In this document: one piece after another, positions 33,884-42,584 of the stretch
Layout: each line of letters begins with the position of its first letter
Position numbering within the stretch: position 1 is the first letter of the stretch
Assembly: GCF_001667315.1 (NCBI RefSeq)
Contig: NZ_LZHT01000106.1
Location: 1 to 64,000 of the forward strand
Direction: 5' to 3'
Length of the DNA stretch: 64,000 bases
From: Mycobacterium sp. 852002-10029_SCH5224772
GTDB lineage: Bacteria; Actinomycetota; Actinomycetes; Mycobacteriales; Mycobacteriaceae
Notes under the pieces: model-generated
Database searches by the model: none
Seen by the model: the letters and a program-made list of their open reading frames with translations, nothing else
What the model was told of the DNA's origin: nothing
Made by a program: the position numbers and the translations under genes

Positions 33884-34672
33884 ATGGCGTTGGAACAGTT
33901 CCAGCTGGATGGGCAGGTCGCGATCGTCACGGGCGCCGGGAAGGGCGTCGGGGCGGGCATCGCCCGGGTGTTGGCGGAAGCCGGCGCCACGGTTGTCGGG
34001 ACCGCCCGCACCGAGGCGGATATCGTTGGCACAATTGAGGGTATCGAGGCCGCGGGTGGCAAGGGGCTGGCGCTCGTCGCGGATGCGATGAGTCGTGCCG
34101 ATTCAGAGCGCGTCGTCAACACCGCGATGGAGCGGTTCGGCCGCATCGACATTCTCGTCAACAATGTCGGCGGCTCCACCTACGCGCGGTTCTTGGACAT
34201 CACCGACGAGGACTTCCGGCACACCTTCGACTGGTGCGTGACGTCCGCGTTCATCATGAGCCAACTCGTGGCCCCGCACATGCTCAGCGCGGGACGCGGA
34301 TCCATCGTCAACATCTCGTCCGGTTCCGCCCGGTTCGGCATCCGCGCGTTGACCGCCTATTGCGTCGCCAAGGGCGGCCTCGAGGCACTTACCCGCGCCA
34401 TGGCACAGGAACTCGCGCCAAAGATCCGCGTCAACGCCATTGCGTTGGGTTCGTTCGCCACCGATGGGCTGCGGGGCAGCCTGGACTTGATGCCCGGCTC
34501 GCTGGAGAAAATGCAGGAGGCCACACCGCTGCATCGGCTGGGTGACGTCGAGGATCTCGGGCGGCTCACGGTATACCTGAGCACGCGGGACTGCTACGCG
34601 ACGAACGCGATCTTCCACGTCGACGGCGGCATCGACTCGAACAATTCGCCGTTGCCAATCCCCGATTACTGA
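33884..34672 (+). CDS. Short-chain dehydrogenase/reductase
   Basis: A 262-residue classical SDR with cofactor motif VTGAGKGVGAG (from residue 15), VNNVGG, serine in NISSGSA, and the YCVAK catalytic pair. The C-terminal VDGGIDSNN is typical. The arginine in GTARTE after the second beta strand hints at NADP preference, which is inference. Its promoter carries the shared operator, so it belongs to the same regulon. It is followed on the same strand by another reductase-like gene and a mycofactocin-type SDR, forming a three-gene plus-strand unit. The substrate is unknown, probably an alcohol or ketone from the same pathway. Confidence 0.88.
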   Translation: MALEQFQLDGQVAIVTGAGKGVGAGIARVLAEAGATVVGTARTEADIVGTIEGIEAAGGKGLALVADAMSRADSERVVNTAMERFGRIDILVNNVGGSTYARFLDITDEDFRHTFDWCVTSAFIMSQLVAPHMLSAGRGSIVNISSGSARFGIRALTAYCVAKGGLEALTRAMAQELAPKIRVNAIALGSFATDGLRGSLDLMPGSLEKMQEATPLHRLGDVEDLGRLTVYLSTRDCYATNAIFHVDGGIDSNNSPLPIPDY

Positions 34673-34734
34673 CCTGGACCGCGATGCAACGCGTCATGAT
34701 GGGTCATCGCTCGCGGTCGGAAGGATGAGGGTCA

Positions 34735-35817
34735 GTGCGTAGAGTCATACAGTTCTCCACCGGAAATGTGGGTCGGCATTCGTTGCGGGCCATCATCGGA
34801 CGACCGGATCTGGAACTGGTTGGCGTGCACGCCGCCAGCGCCGACAAGATCGGCAAGGACGCGGCGCAGCTCTGCGGGCTGGACGAACCGACCGGCATCA
34901 TCGCCACCGACGATATCGACACGCTGCTCAACCTCGGCGCCGATTGTGTCGTCTACACATCGCAGGGCGAGACACGGCCCATCGAAGCCATCGAGCAGAT
35001 GGCCAAGTTCCTCGCCGCGGGCATCAACGTCGTTGGCACGTCGATGGTCTGGCTGGTGACGCCCCGCCACGCCGAGGATTGGTTGCGCGCGCCTCTGGAA
35101 GCCGCATGTGCGGCCGGCAATACTTCGCTCTACGTCAACGGCATCGACCCGGGCTTCTCCGGCGACACATTGGTGCATTCCGCGGTCAGCCTCACTACGC
35201 GCGTCTCTTCGATCACCGTGCAGGAAATCTTCGACTACGGCAACTACGATGACGCCGAGTTCACGGGTGCGGCAATGGGATTCGGGTCCACACCGAACGA
35301 CGACTCACCGATGATGTTTTTACCCGGGGTGATCGTGTCGATGTGGGGCGGTCAGGTGCGCAGCCTGGCTGACCATCTCGACATCAAGCTCGACGAGGTG
35401 CGCCAGCGCGTCGAACCTTGGTATACCCCCGAACGCATCGAGTGCACGATGATGACGGTTGAGCCCGGACAGATGGCCGCGGTGCGCTTTGCCACCGAGG
35501 GCGTGCGCGACGGCGAACCGGTGATCACCCTCGAGCACGTCACCAGGCTTACCCAGGCTGCGGCACCCGACTGGGAGTTCCCGCCCTCGGGCCACACCGG
35601 CGTGCACCGCGTCGTCGTCGAGGGTGAACCGCGGGTTGAGATCAACACCCACGTGTCCCATCCGGTGCTGGATTCCACCGATGCCGGCTGTATCTCGACG
35701 GCCGGCCGGGCCGTCAATGCGATCGACTGGGTGTGCAGTGCGCCATCGGGACTGATCGGTGTCGAGGACATCCCGCTGTCGGCGACGATGCGCGGGCTGA
35801 TGTGGAACGAGCGGTGA
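34735..35817 (+). CDS. Dihydrodipicolinate reductase-like oxidoreductase, fourth copy
   Basis: A 360-residue member of the same broad family. It begins RRVIQFSTGNVGRHSLRA and has GIDPGFSGDTL in the middle. The start is GTG 34735 with GGAAGG upstream. It is more divergent from the other three copies. It is 62 bp after the SDR and its stop lies one base before the putative CTG start of the following SDR, implying translational coupling. Four members of one oxidoreductase family within 15 kb suggests several related steps or substrates in one catabolic route. Confidence 0.83.
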   Translation: MRRVIQFSTGNVGRHSLRAIIGRPDLELVGVHAASADKIGKDAAQLCGLDEPTGIIATDDIDTLLNLGADCVVYTSQGETRPIEAIEQMAKFLAAGINVVGTSMVWLVTPRHAEDWLRAPLEAACAAGNTSLYVNGIDPGFSGDTLVHSAVSLTTRVSSITVQEIFDYGNYDDAEFTGAAMGFGSTPNDDSPMMFLPGVIVSMWGGQVRSLADHLDIKLDEVRQRVEPWYTPERIECTMMTVEPGQMAAVRFATEGVRDGEPVITLEHVTRLTQAAAPDWEFPPSGHTGVHRVVVEGEPRVEINTHVSHPVLDSTDAGCISTAGRAVNAIDWVCSAPSGLIGVEDIPLSATMRGLMWNER

Positions 35818-35818
35818 A

Positions 35819-36637
35819 CTGACGGCCTCAGCTCCAGGACGCGTTGCCGGTAAACGCATTCTGATCACCGGCGCCGCTCGCGGCATGGGGCGCGGCCATG
35901 CGCTGCGGCTGGCGCAGGAGGGTGCGGACCTCATCCTCGTCGACATCTGCCAATCCTTGCCGCAGATTGAGTATCCCTTGGCCACCGATGACGATCTAGC
36001 CGAAACGACAAGGCTGGTACGAGATTTCGGCCGTCGCTGTGTGAGTCGCGTCGTCGACGTTCGTGACGAGGTGCGACTACGCTCCGCGGTCGACGAGGGA
36101 GTCAGCGAGCTGGGCGGGCTGGACGGCGCGGTCGCCAACGCCGGCGTGCTCACGGTGGCGCCATGGGACAAGACCACCGCCGATCAGTGGCGCACGGTTG
36201 TCGACGTGAACCTGATCGGCGTCTGGAACACCTGTGCCGCCGCGATACCGCACCTGCTTGAGCAGGGTGGAGGCAGCCTGGTCAACATCAGCTCCGCCGG
36301 TGCGATCAAAGGCTTTCCGCTGCAGACGCCCTACACGGCCGCCAAGCACGGGGTCGTCGGCTTGACGCTGGCGTTGGCGAACGAACTGGCGGCACAGAAC
36401 GTGCGCGTCAACACCGTGCTTCCCACCGGCGTTCCCACCGGGATGGTTCCGCTGTCGTTCGGGCCCCTCTTGGGAGAGCATCGGTCCGATCTCATTCCCA
36501 TCTTCGTCAATGCGATGCCCACGCCGGCCGTCGAGCCCGCCGACGTCAGCAGCGCAGTGCTGTTCCTGCTCTCGGACGAGTCCCGATACGTCACGGGGCT
36601 CGAGTTCAAAGTCGACGCCGGCGTGACGATCAATTAG
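35819..36637 (+). CDS. Mycofactocin-associated SDR with apparent CTG start
   Basis: A 272-residue SDR whose N-terminal half carries hallmarks of the mycofactocin-coupled group: ITGAARGMGRGHA, VDIC, YPLATDDDLAETTRLV and GRR. Members hold NAD tightly and pass electrons to the redox cofactor mycofactocin. NISSAG and YTAAK provide the catalytic residues. The cofactor motif begins upstream of the first in-frame ATG (35885), so that ATG would give a broken enzyme. Between the in-frame stop at 35798-35800 and the motif there is no ATG, GTG or TTG; the best start is CTG 35819, giving a family-like N-terminus and a position one base after the preceding stop. A sequencing error is the alternative. Confidence 0.8.
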   Translation: MTASAPGRVAGKRILITGAARGMGRGHALRLAQEGADLILVDICQSLPQIEYPLATDDDLAETTRLVRDFGRRCVSRVVDVRDEVRLRSAVDEGVSELGGLDGAVANAGVLTVAPWDKTTADQWRTVVDVNLIGVWNTCAAAIPHLLEQGGGSLVNISSAGAIKGFPLQTPYTAAKHGVVGLTLALANELAAQNVRVNTVLPTGVPTGMVPLSFGPLLGEHRSDLIPIFVNAMPTPAVEPADVSSAVLFLLSDESRYVTGLEFKVDAGVTIN

Positions 36638-36737
36638 AGCGAAACGCGGCAACGCCGGCCCCGAAGGCAGTTTGCGTGTTCATGCTGCGCGTCGGTGGGG
36701 TACGAGATAGAAATAGCTGACCTCGAAAGGAGGGCTT

Positions 36738-37358
36738 ATGACTGACGTCCGGACGTCCGCGCTTGGTCTGGCGGCAACCGCGATGCTGCTCAGCGCCGCG
36801 ATGGCGGGTTGCGGCGAGGACAAGAACTCGACGGCGGCATCGGGCTCGGCCTCGTCGTCGAGCGCGGCTGTCTCGTCGAGTGCCCCGCCCTCGCCCGGGG
36901 CGCCGGCGAACTACAGCTCCTTGCTGATCAAGCCCGCCGACGTCGGCCCCCACGCCACGGCTGACGGACCGCCCAGCCAGAATCCGGGCGGCATCGTCGG
37001 CGTGGGGCAGGTCTTCAAGAACCCCGACGGCAAGCGCACCATCATCGACACGATTGCGGTCTTTCCCGATGCAGCGACGGCCGACAGGACGGCGGCGAAC
37101 ATGCGGGACGTCGTCGGCAAGAAGGTCAGCGGCGAGCAGCAGCCCATCGACGTCGGCACCAACGGATTCATGGTGATCGGGCAGGGCACCGACCCGGCCA
37201 ACCCGATGGAGATCTCCGAGGCGGTATTCGTCGAGGGCAGGGCCATGGCCGACCTGGAATTCGACTGTGTCACAGGCAATCCCACGCCGGGCGACATCCT
37301 GCTCGATCTCGCCCGCAAGCAGGACGCCGCCATCCAGGCGGGCCTGCCGGCTAGCTGA
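36738..37358 (+). CDS. Secreted lipoprotein of unknown function
   Basis: A 206-residue predicted lipoprotein. A signal peptide (LGLAATAMLLSAAMAGC) ends in a lipobox with the lipidated cysteine near residue 25. A serine/alanine/proline linker (about 30-55) precedes a globular domain with one further cysteine. A ribosome site (GAAAGGAGG) precedes the ATG. It resembles mycobacterial Lpp/Lpq proteins in design, but I cannot assign a named family. It sits between the SDR unit and a convergent TetR gene and may bind a pathway substrate at the cell surface, which is speculation. Confidence 0.75.
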   Translation: MTDVRTSALGLAATAMLLSAAMAGCGEDKNSTAASGSASSSSAAVSSSAPPSPGAPANYSSLLIKPADVGPHATADGPPSQNPGGIVGVGQVFKNPDGKRTIIDTIAVFPDAATADRTAANMRDVVGKKVSGEQQPIDVGTNGFMVIGQGTDPANPMEISEAVFVEGRAMADLEFDCVTGNPTPGDILLDLARKQDAAIQAGLPAS

Positions 37359-37370
37359 GCTGCCGCGCCT

Positions 37371-38000
37371 TCACGGGGGCCAGCCGTCGGGTTGCAGCGT
37401 GTAGCGCAGCGCGGCGGCCGGCGGCAATGGCTGTCGCTCATCGACCGATATCGCGTCGATAACAAGGGCGACATAGCGTCGCCAGCCGTCGCTGTCCGAA
37501 TCCATCGTCGACAGCACGGTGAAGAGCATCGCGATCAGGCGAGGCAGGTCGTCGCTGACCAGGTCGGCGCGGATGGTGCCGACTTGCTGGCCTTTGCGGG
37601 CAAGTTCGCCGAGCGCAGCGTTGAGCGACACCGAGATGTCGGACGTGAGTGACCCGGTTCGGCGCGCTGCGGACAGCAGGCTGTGTTCGCGGGCGCCCAG
37701 CGATATCGCCGCTTCGATCAGTTGGGTGAGGCCGCGCAATGGATCCTTTGCGCGGCGGGCGCTGTCGATCACCGGGGTGAGATCCTCGGCGATGCTCTGT
37801 TCCAGCGCCGCCAGGACGAGGTCCGCCTTGGTGGGGAACCTGCGGTAGAGGGTTCGTTCACCGACGCCGGCCCGCCGGGCGATCGCCTCCAACGGGGCGT
37901 CGGGGCCCAACTCGCCGTATACCTCACGCGCTGCGCGCAGGATGCGCTCGACGTTGCGTGCCGCGTCCGCCCGTAACGGCCGGTCTTCCACCGCGGTCAT
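37371..38000 (-). CDS. TetR-family regulator divergent from a P450
   Basis: A 209-residue TetR protein with an N-terminal helix-turn-helix (APLEAIARRAGVGERTLYRRFPTKADLV, about 36-62) and a variable C-terminal ligand domain. It is read divergently from the P450 at 38093, across a 92-bp gap holding a perfect 8-base inverted repeat over the P450 promoter. This is the standard layout for a local repressor that also controls itself. It differs from the TetR at 33076, and the inverted repeat differs too, so the P450/SDR pair probably forms a separate regulon. Confidence 0.88.
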   Translation of the reverse strand: MTAVEDRPLRADAARNVERILRAAREVYGELGPDAPLEAIARRAGVGERTLYRRFPTKADLVLAALEQSIAEDLTPVIDSARRAKDPLRGLTQLIEAAISLGAREHSLLSAARRTGSLTSDISVSLNAALGELARKGQQVGTIRADLVSDDLPRLIAMLFTVLSTMDSDSDGWRRYVALVIDAISVDERQPLPPAAALRYTLQPDGWPP

Positions 38001-38009
38001 TGTGACAGC

Positions 38010-38071
38010 GTAACTGACGGTTGACTACCGGCAACCGTCGCTTTACGCTCTACAACTGGCAGGTAACTGAC
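38010..38071 (+). promoter_or_regulatory. P450 promoter with inverted-repeat operator
   Basis: TTGACT (38021-38026), a 17-base spacer and TACGCT (38044-38049) form a good sigA-like promoter. GACGGTTG (38016-38023) and CAACCGTC (38032-38039) are a perfect inverted repeat with an 8-base gap covering the -35. GTAACTGAC also occurs twice as a direct repeat, at 38010 and 38063. These are likely sites for the divergent TetR protein. Confidence 0.6.
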
Positions 38072-38092
38072 ACTTAATGGGAAACGCGGGTT

Positions 38093-39316
38093 ATGTCAAT
38101 ATCTTTCGAGACCTCCGACTCCTGCTCCGGCGCCGCGCTTCCGGCGCTGCCTGTGCCGCGTCCCGCGCAGTGCCCGCTCGCGTCGCCCGTAGAGTTCGCG
38201 AGCTGGCGGGAAGAACCCGGGCTGCGACGAGCGATGTTCCATGGCAACCCGGTCTGGGTGGTGAGCCGCTACCAGGACATCAGGGCCGCGCTCGTCGATC
38301 CGCGCTTGTCCGCGAAGACCATTCCTGACTCCGTCATGCCCACCGACGCCGACAACAAGATTCCCGTGATGTTCGCGCGCACCGACGATCCCGAGCATCA
38401 TCGGATCCGGCGAATGATGACCGGCAACTTCACCTTCCGGCGTTGCGAATCGATGCGGCCGCACATCCAAGAGACGGTCGACCACTTTCTCGACGAAATG
38501 ATCGCCGTGGGGCCACCGGCGGACCTGGTGCGTGAATTCGCCTTACCGGTACCATCGTTGGTGATCGCGCTGCTGCTGGGAGTGCCGCCCGAGGATCTCG
38601 AGCTCTTTCAGCACAACACCACCGCCGGGCTCGACCAGAAGACGACAGACGCGGAAAAGGGGCAGGCCTTCGGGGCGATGTACGCCTACATTCAGGAGTT
38701 GGTGCAGCGCAAGGAGCGCGAACCCGGCGACGATCTGATCAGCCGGCTGATCACCGATTACGTCGCGACGGGTCAACTCGATCACGCGACCACGGCGATG
38801 AACAGTGTGATCATGATGCAGGCCGGCCACGAGACCACCGCCAACATGATCTCGCTGGGAACGGTTGCGCTGCTGCAGCATCCAACTGCTTTCGAGCGGC
38901 TCGGCCAGACCGACGATGCCGCCGTCGTCGCGAACATCGTCGAAGAGCTCATGCGCTATCTCAGCATCGTGCACAGCCAGGTCGACCGCGTGGCGACCGA
39001 GGATCTTGTGATCGGCGGCCAGTTGATCCGGGCCGGAGAGTTCGTGATGATGAACCTGCCCGCCGGGAACTGGGACACCGAATTCGTCGACGATCCAGAC
39101 AGTTTCGACATCGATCGAAACACGCGCGGGCACTTGGGTTTCGGCTATGGCGTGCACCAATGCATCGGGGCCAACCTGGCCCGCGTCGAGATGCAGGTCG
39201 CGTTCGCCACTCTCGCGCGGCGGCTGCCGGGGCTGAAACTGGCCGTTCCGCCGGAGGAGTTGAGTTTCAAAGATGCCGATATCTACGGCATGAAAGAGCT
39301 TCCGGTCACCTGGTGA
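38093..39316 (+). CDS. Cytochrome P450 (CYP105/107-like architecture)
   Basis: A 407-residue P450 with I-helix MMQAGHETTANM, K-helix EELMR and heme loop LGFGYGVHQCIGANLAR with the axial cysteine. It is not close to the two minus-strand P450s; QAGHETTA and the N-terminal PRPAQCPLASP pattern resemble actinomycete class I P450s that hydroxylate polyketides, steroids or xenobiotics. The ATG at 38093 has no obvious ribosome site. Its stop overlaps the start of an SDR (TGATG), so hydroxylation and alcohol oxidation are probably consecutive. Substrate and redox partner are unknown. Confidence 0.9.
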   Translation: MSISFETSDSCSGAALPALPVPRPAQCPLASPVEFASWREEPGLRRAMFHGNPVWVVSRYQDIRAALVDPRLSAKTIPDSVMPTDADNKIPVMFARTDDPEHHRIRRMMTGNFTFRRCESMRPHIQETVDHFLDEMIAVGPPADLVREFALPVPSLVIALLLGVPPEDLELFQHNTTAGLDQKTTDAEKGQAFGAMYAYIQELVQRKEREPGDDLISRLITDYVATGQLDHATTAMNSVIMMQAGHETTANMISLGTVALLQHPTAFERLGQTDDAAVVANIVEELMRYLSIVHSQVDRVATEDLVIGGQLIRAGEFVMMNLPAGNWDTEFVDDPDSFDIDRNTRGHLGFGYGVHQCIGANLARVEMQVAFATLARRLPGLKLAVPPEELSFKDADIYGMKELPVTW

Positions 39317-40299
39317 TGGCGACCATGCCGTTGCGGTTCGACGAACAGGTGGCCGTGGTAACGGGCGCCGCCGGGGGATTGGGCAGGGAGTACGCGCTGC
39401 TTCTCGCGTGGCGCGGGGCGCGCGTCGTGGTCAACGACACGGGCGGGTCGGTGACCGGGGACGGCTCGAACGCCGAGGCGGCGAGCGCCGTCGTGGAGGA
39501 GATCCGAAAGCGGGGAGGTGAGGCGATCGCCGACGGTCACAGCGTCACGAATCCCGATGGTGCGCAGGCGATCATCGATACCGCCCTGCGCGCCTGGGGG
39601 CGCGTCGACATCGTGATCAACAATGCGGGAATCGTCGGTGACGCGCCGTTCGAGGACATGACCGCCGAGCGGCTCGAACCGCTGGTGGATGTGCACCTCA
39701 AGGGCGCGTTTTATGTGACTCGTCCCGCGTGGAAGATCATGCGGGAGCAACGGTACGGTCGCGTGCTCAACACCTGCTCGGCCGCGGGAATCCTTGGCGC
39801 CGAACGCATGAGCAACTATGGCGCGGCGAAAGCCGGATTGGTGGGCTTGACGCGGGTGCTCGGGGCCGAAGGGGCCGCACACGGCATCAAGGTCAACGCC
39901 ATTTCGCCGATCGCCTACACGCGGATGTTGGGCTATTCGCTCGACGGGGCCACCGGTCAGCACGCCGTCGGCAGTGATGCGGCGTCACAGGCGGTGTTGA
40001 ATGACCTTGTGGGCCAATACCTCCAGAAACTGGACCCGGGGCAGGTTGCGCCCGTCGCGGCCTTCCTCACCCACCAGGATTGCCCGGTTTCGGGTGAGAT
40101 CTACACGGTGGGCGCGGGCCACGTCGCACGGTTCTTCATCGGCAGAACGAAGGGTTTCTACCGTCCCGGGCTATCCGTCGAGGACGTGCGCGATCACCTC
40201 GACGAGATCCGCGACGAGGCCGGGTACACCGTTCCCGGCGGGCCGGGTGACGAGATGAGCGAGCTCTTCGCAAGCATCATGGGCGGACTCAGCAGCTGA
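39316..40299 (+). CDS. Short-chain dehydrogenase, 3-hydroxyacyl/17beta-HSD4 type
   Basis: A 327-residue SDR with VTGAAGGLGREYA (from residue 15), VVNDTGGS, NNAG, the NTCSAAG serine motif and YGAAK. As in the SDR at 23181 there is a C-terminal extension (about 85 residues) after the core. ATG 39316 overlaps the P450 stop; GTG 39313 is an equally placed alternative. It probably oxidises the product of the coupled P450. It overlaps the 3' end of lppI, read in the opposite direction, by 11 bp; this is the right-hand boundary of the accessory block. Confidence 0.87.
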   Translation: MATMPLRFDEQVAVVTGAAGGLGREYALLLAWRGARVVVNDTGGSVTGDGSNAEAASAVVEEIRKRGGEAIADGHSVTNPDGAQAIIDTALRAWGRVDIVINNAGIVGDAPFEDMTAERLEPLVDVHLKGAFYVTRPAWKIMREQRYGRVLNTCSAAGILGAERMSNYGAAKAGLVGLTRVLGAEGAAHGIKVNAISPIAYTRMLGYSLDGATGQHAVGSDAASQAVLNDLVGQYLQKLDPGQVAPVAAFLTHQDCPVSGEIYTVGAGHVARFFIGRTKGFYRPGLSVEDVRDHLDEIRDEAGYTVPGGPGDEMSELFASIMGGLSS

Positions 40300-40969
40300 A
40301 CGCCGCGCCGACCCCGTCGGGCGGCGGTACCGACTTCAGACAGCCAAAGGGCTGGATGCCGGCGGCGGCAAAACGTACCGCCGACTGGTGCGCGTAGTTC
40401 ACGCAATACAAGCCGGCTTGGTCGGCGCGGCACCGATAGTCACCGAACGACAGCGAATCCCCGTTCGCCAGTTCCGGTCCGTTGCCGTTGACGAACGGCC
40501 CGGGGTCGGCCCGGGCGGCTCCCACCTGCAGGTTCACCCCGTCGAAGGTGACCCAGCCGCCCTGCCATTCGCCGTAGGCCGTCGCGGGCGCCGGGGGCGG
40601 AGTGGTCAGCTTCACCAGGCAATTCAGGGCGCCGCCGCTGTGTTGGGCATCCGTCATGCAGGAGACTTTGCCGGCCGCACCCGCCAGGGCGATGTCGTTG
40701 CCCAAGGGTGTGGCCGCGCCGTCGCGGGTGGCCGTGTGGTAGCGAGCCGGATCGGCGCGGTGGCCCGCCTCTATCCACGTGATGACGTCAGACATCGCGG
40801 CACCGTCGCCCGGCGCCGTGGCTCCTGCAGCCGGTTTGCTTCCCGACGGGCCGGCGGCGGCCCCGGCGGATGTCGGGGTGGCGCTGGGCGTCGACTCCGA
40901 GTGGCTGCCCGTGGTGTGTGAGCACCCGGCGACCAGTAACGACGCGGCGATCATCGCAGCTATCCGCAT
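40289..40969 (-). CDS. lppI: Lipoprotein LppI
   Basis: A 226-residue lipoprotein with signal peptide MRIAAMIAASLLVAGC and lipobox LVAGC, lipidated at Cys16. A low-complexity Ser/Pro/Ala linker (about 20-58) precedes a secreted domain with several cysteines (SCMTD, NCLVK, YRCRA, LYCVN, GCLKS and a C-terminal cysteine) that probably form disulfides. Position next to lipT and general design match M. tuberculosis Rv2046. Function is unknown in the family. It is divergent from lipT across 76 bp. Confidence 0.85.
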   Translation of the reverse strand: MRIAAMIAASLLVAGCSHTTGSHSESTPSATPTSAGAAAGPSGSKPAAGATAPGDGAAMSDVITWIEAGHRADPARYHTATRDGAATPLGNDIALAGAAGKVSCMTDAQHSGGALNCLVKLTTPPPAPATAYGEWQGGWVTFDGVNLQVGAARADPGPFVNGNGPELANGDSLSFGDYRCRADQAGLYCVNYAHQSAVRFAAAGIQPFGCLKSVPPPDGVGAAFSC

Positions 40970-41045
40970 GCAGTCAGGCTAACCGCCGCGCCGGGAAACT
41001 AAGGCGCTGCGCGCGCGTTACGACCGTCATGTCGGTTACCGTCGG

Positions 41046-42566
<1,521 letters not shown>

Positions 42567-42584
42567 CCTGGCACGCTAACCCTC

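Noticed and set aside
35885..36637. SDR starting at the first ATG (35885)
   Set aside because: This start removes the first strand and most of the glycine-rich NAD motif, which is present in frame upstream.
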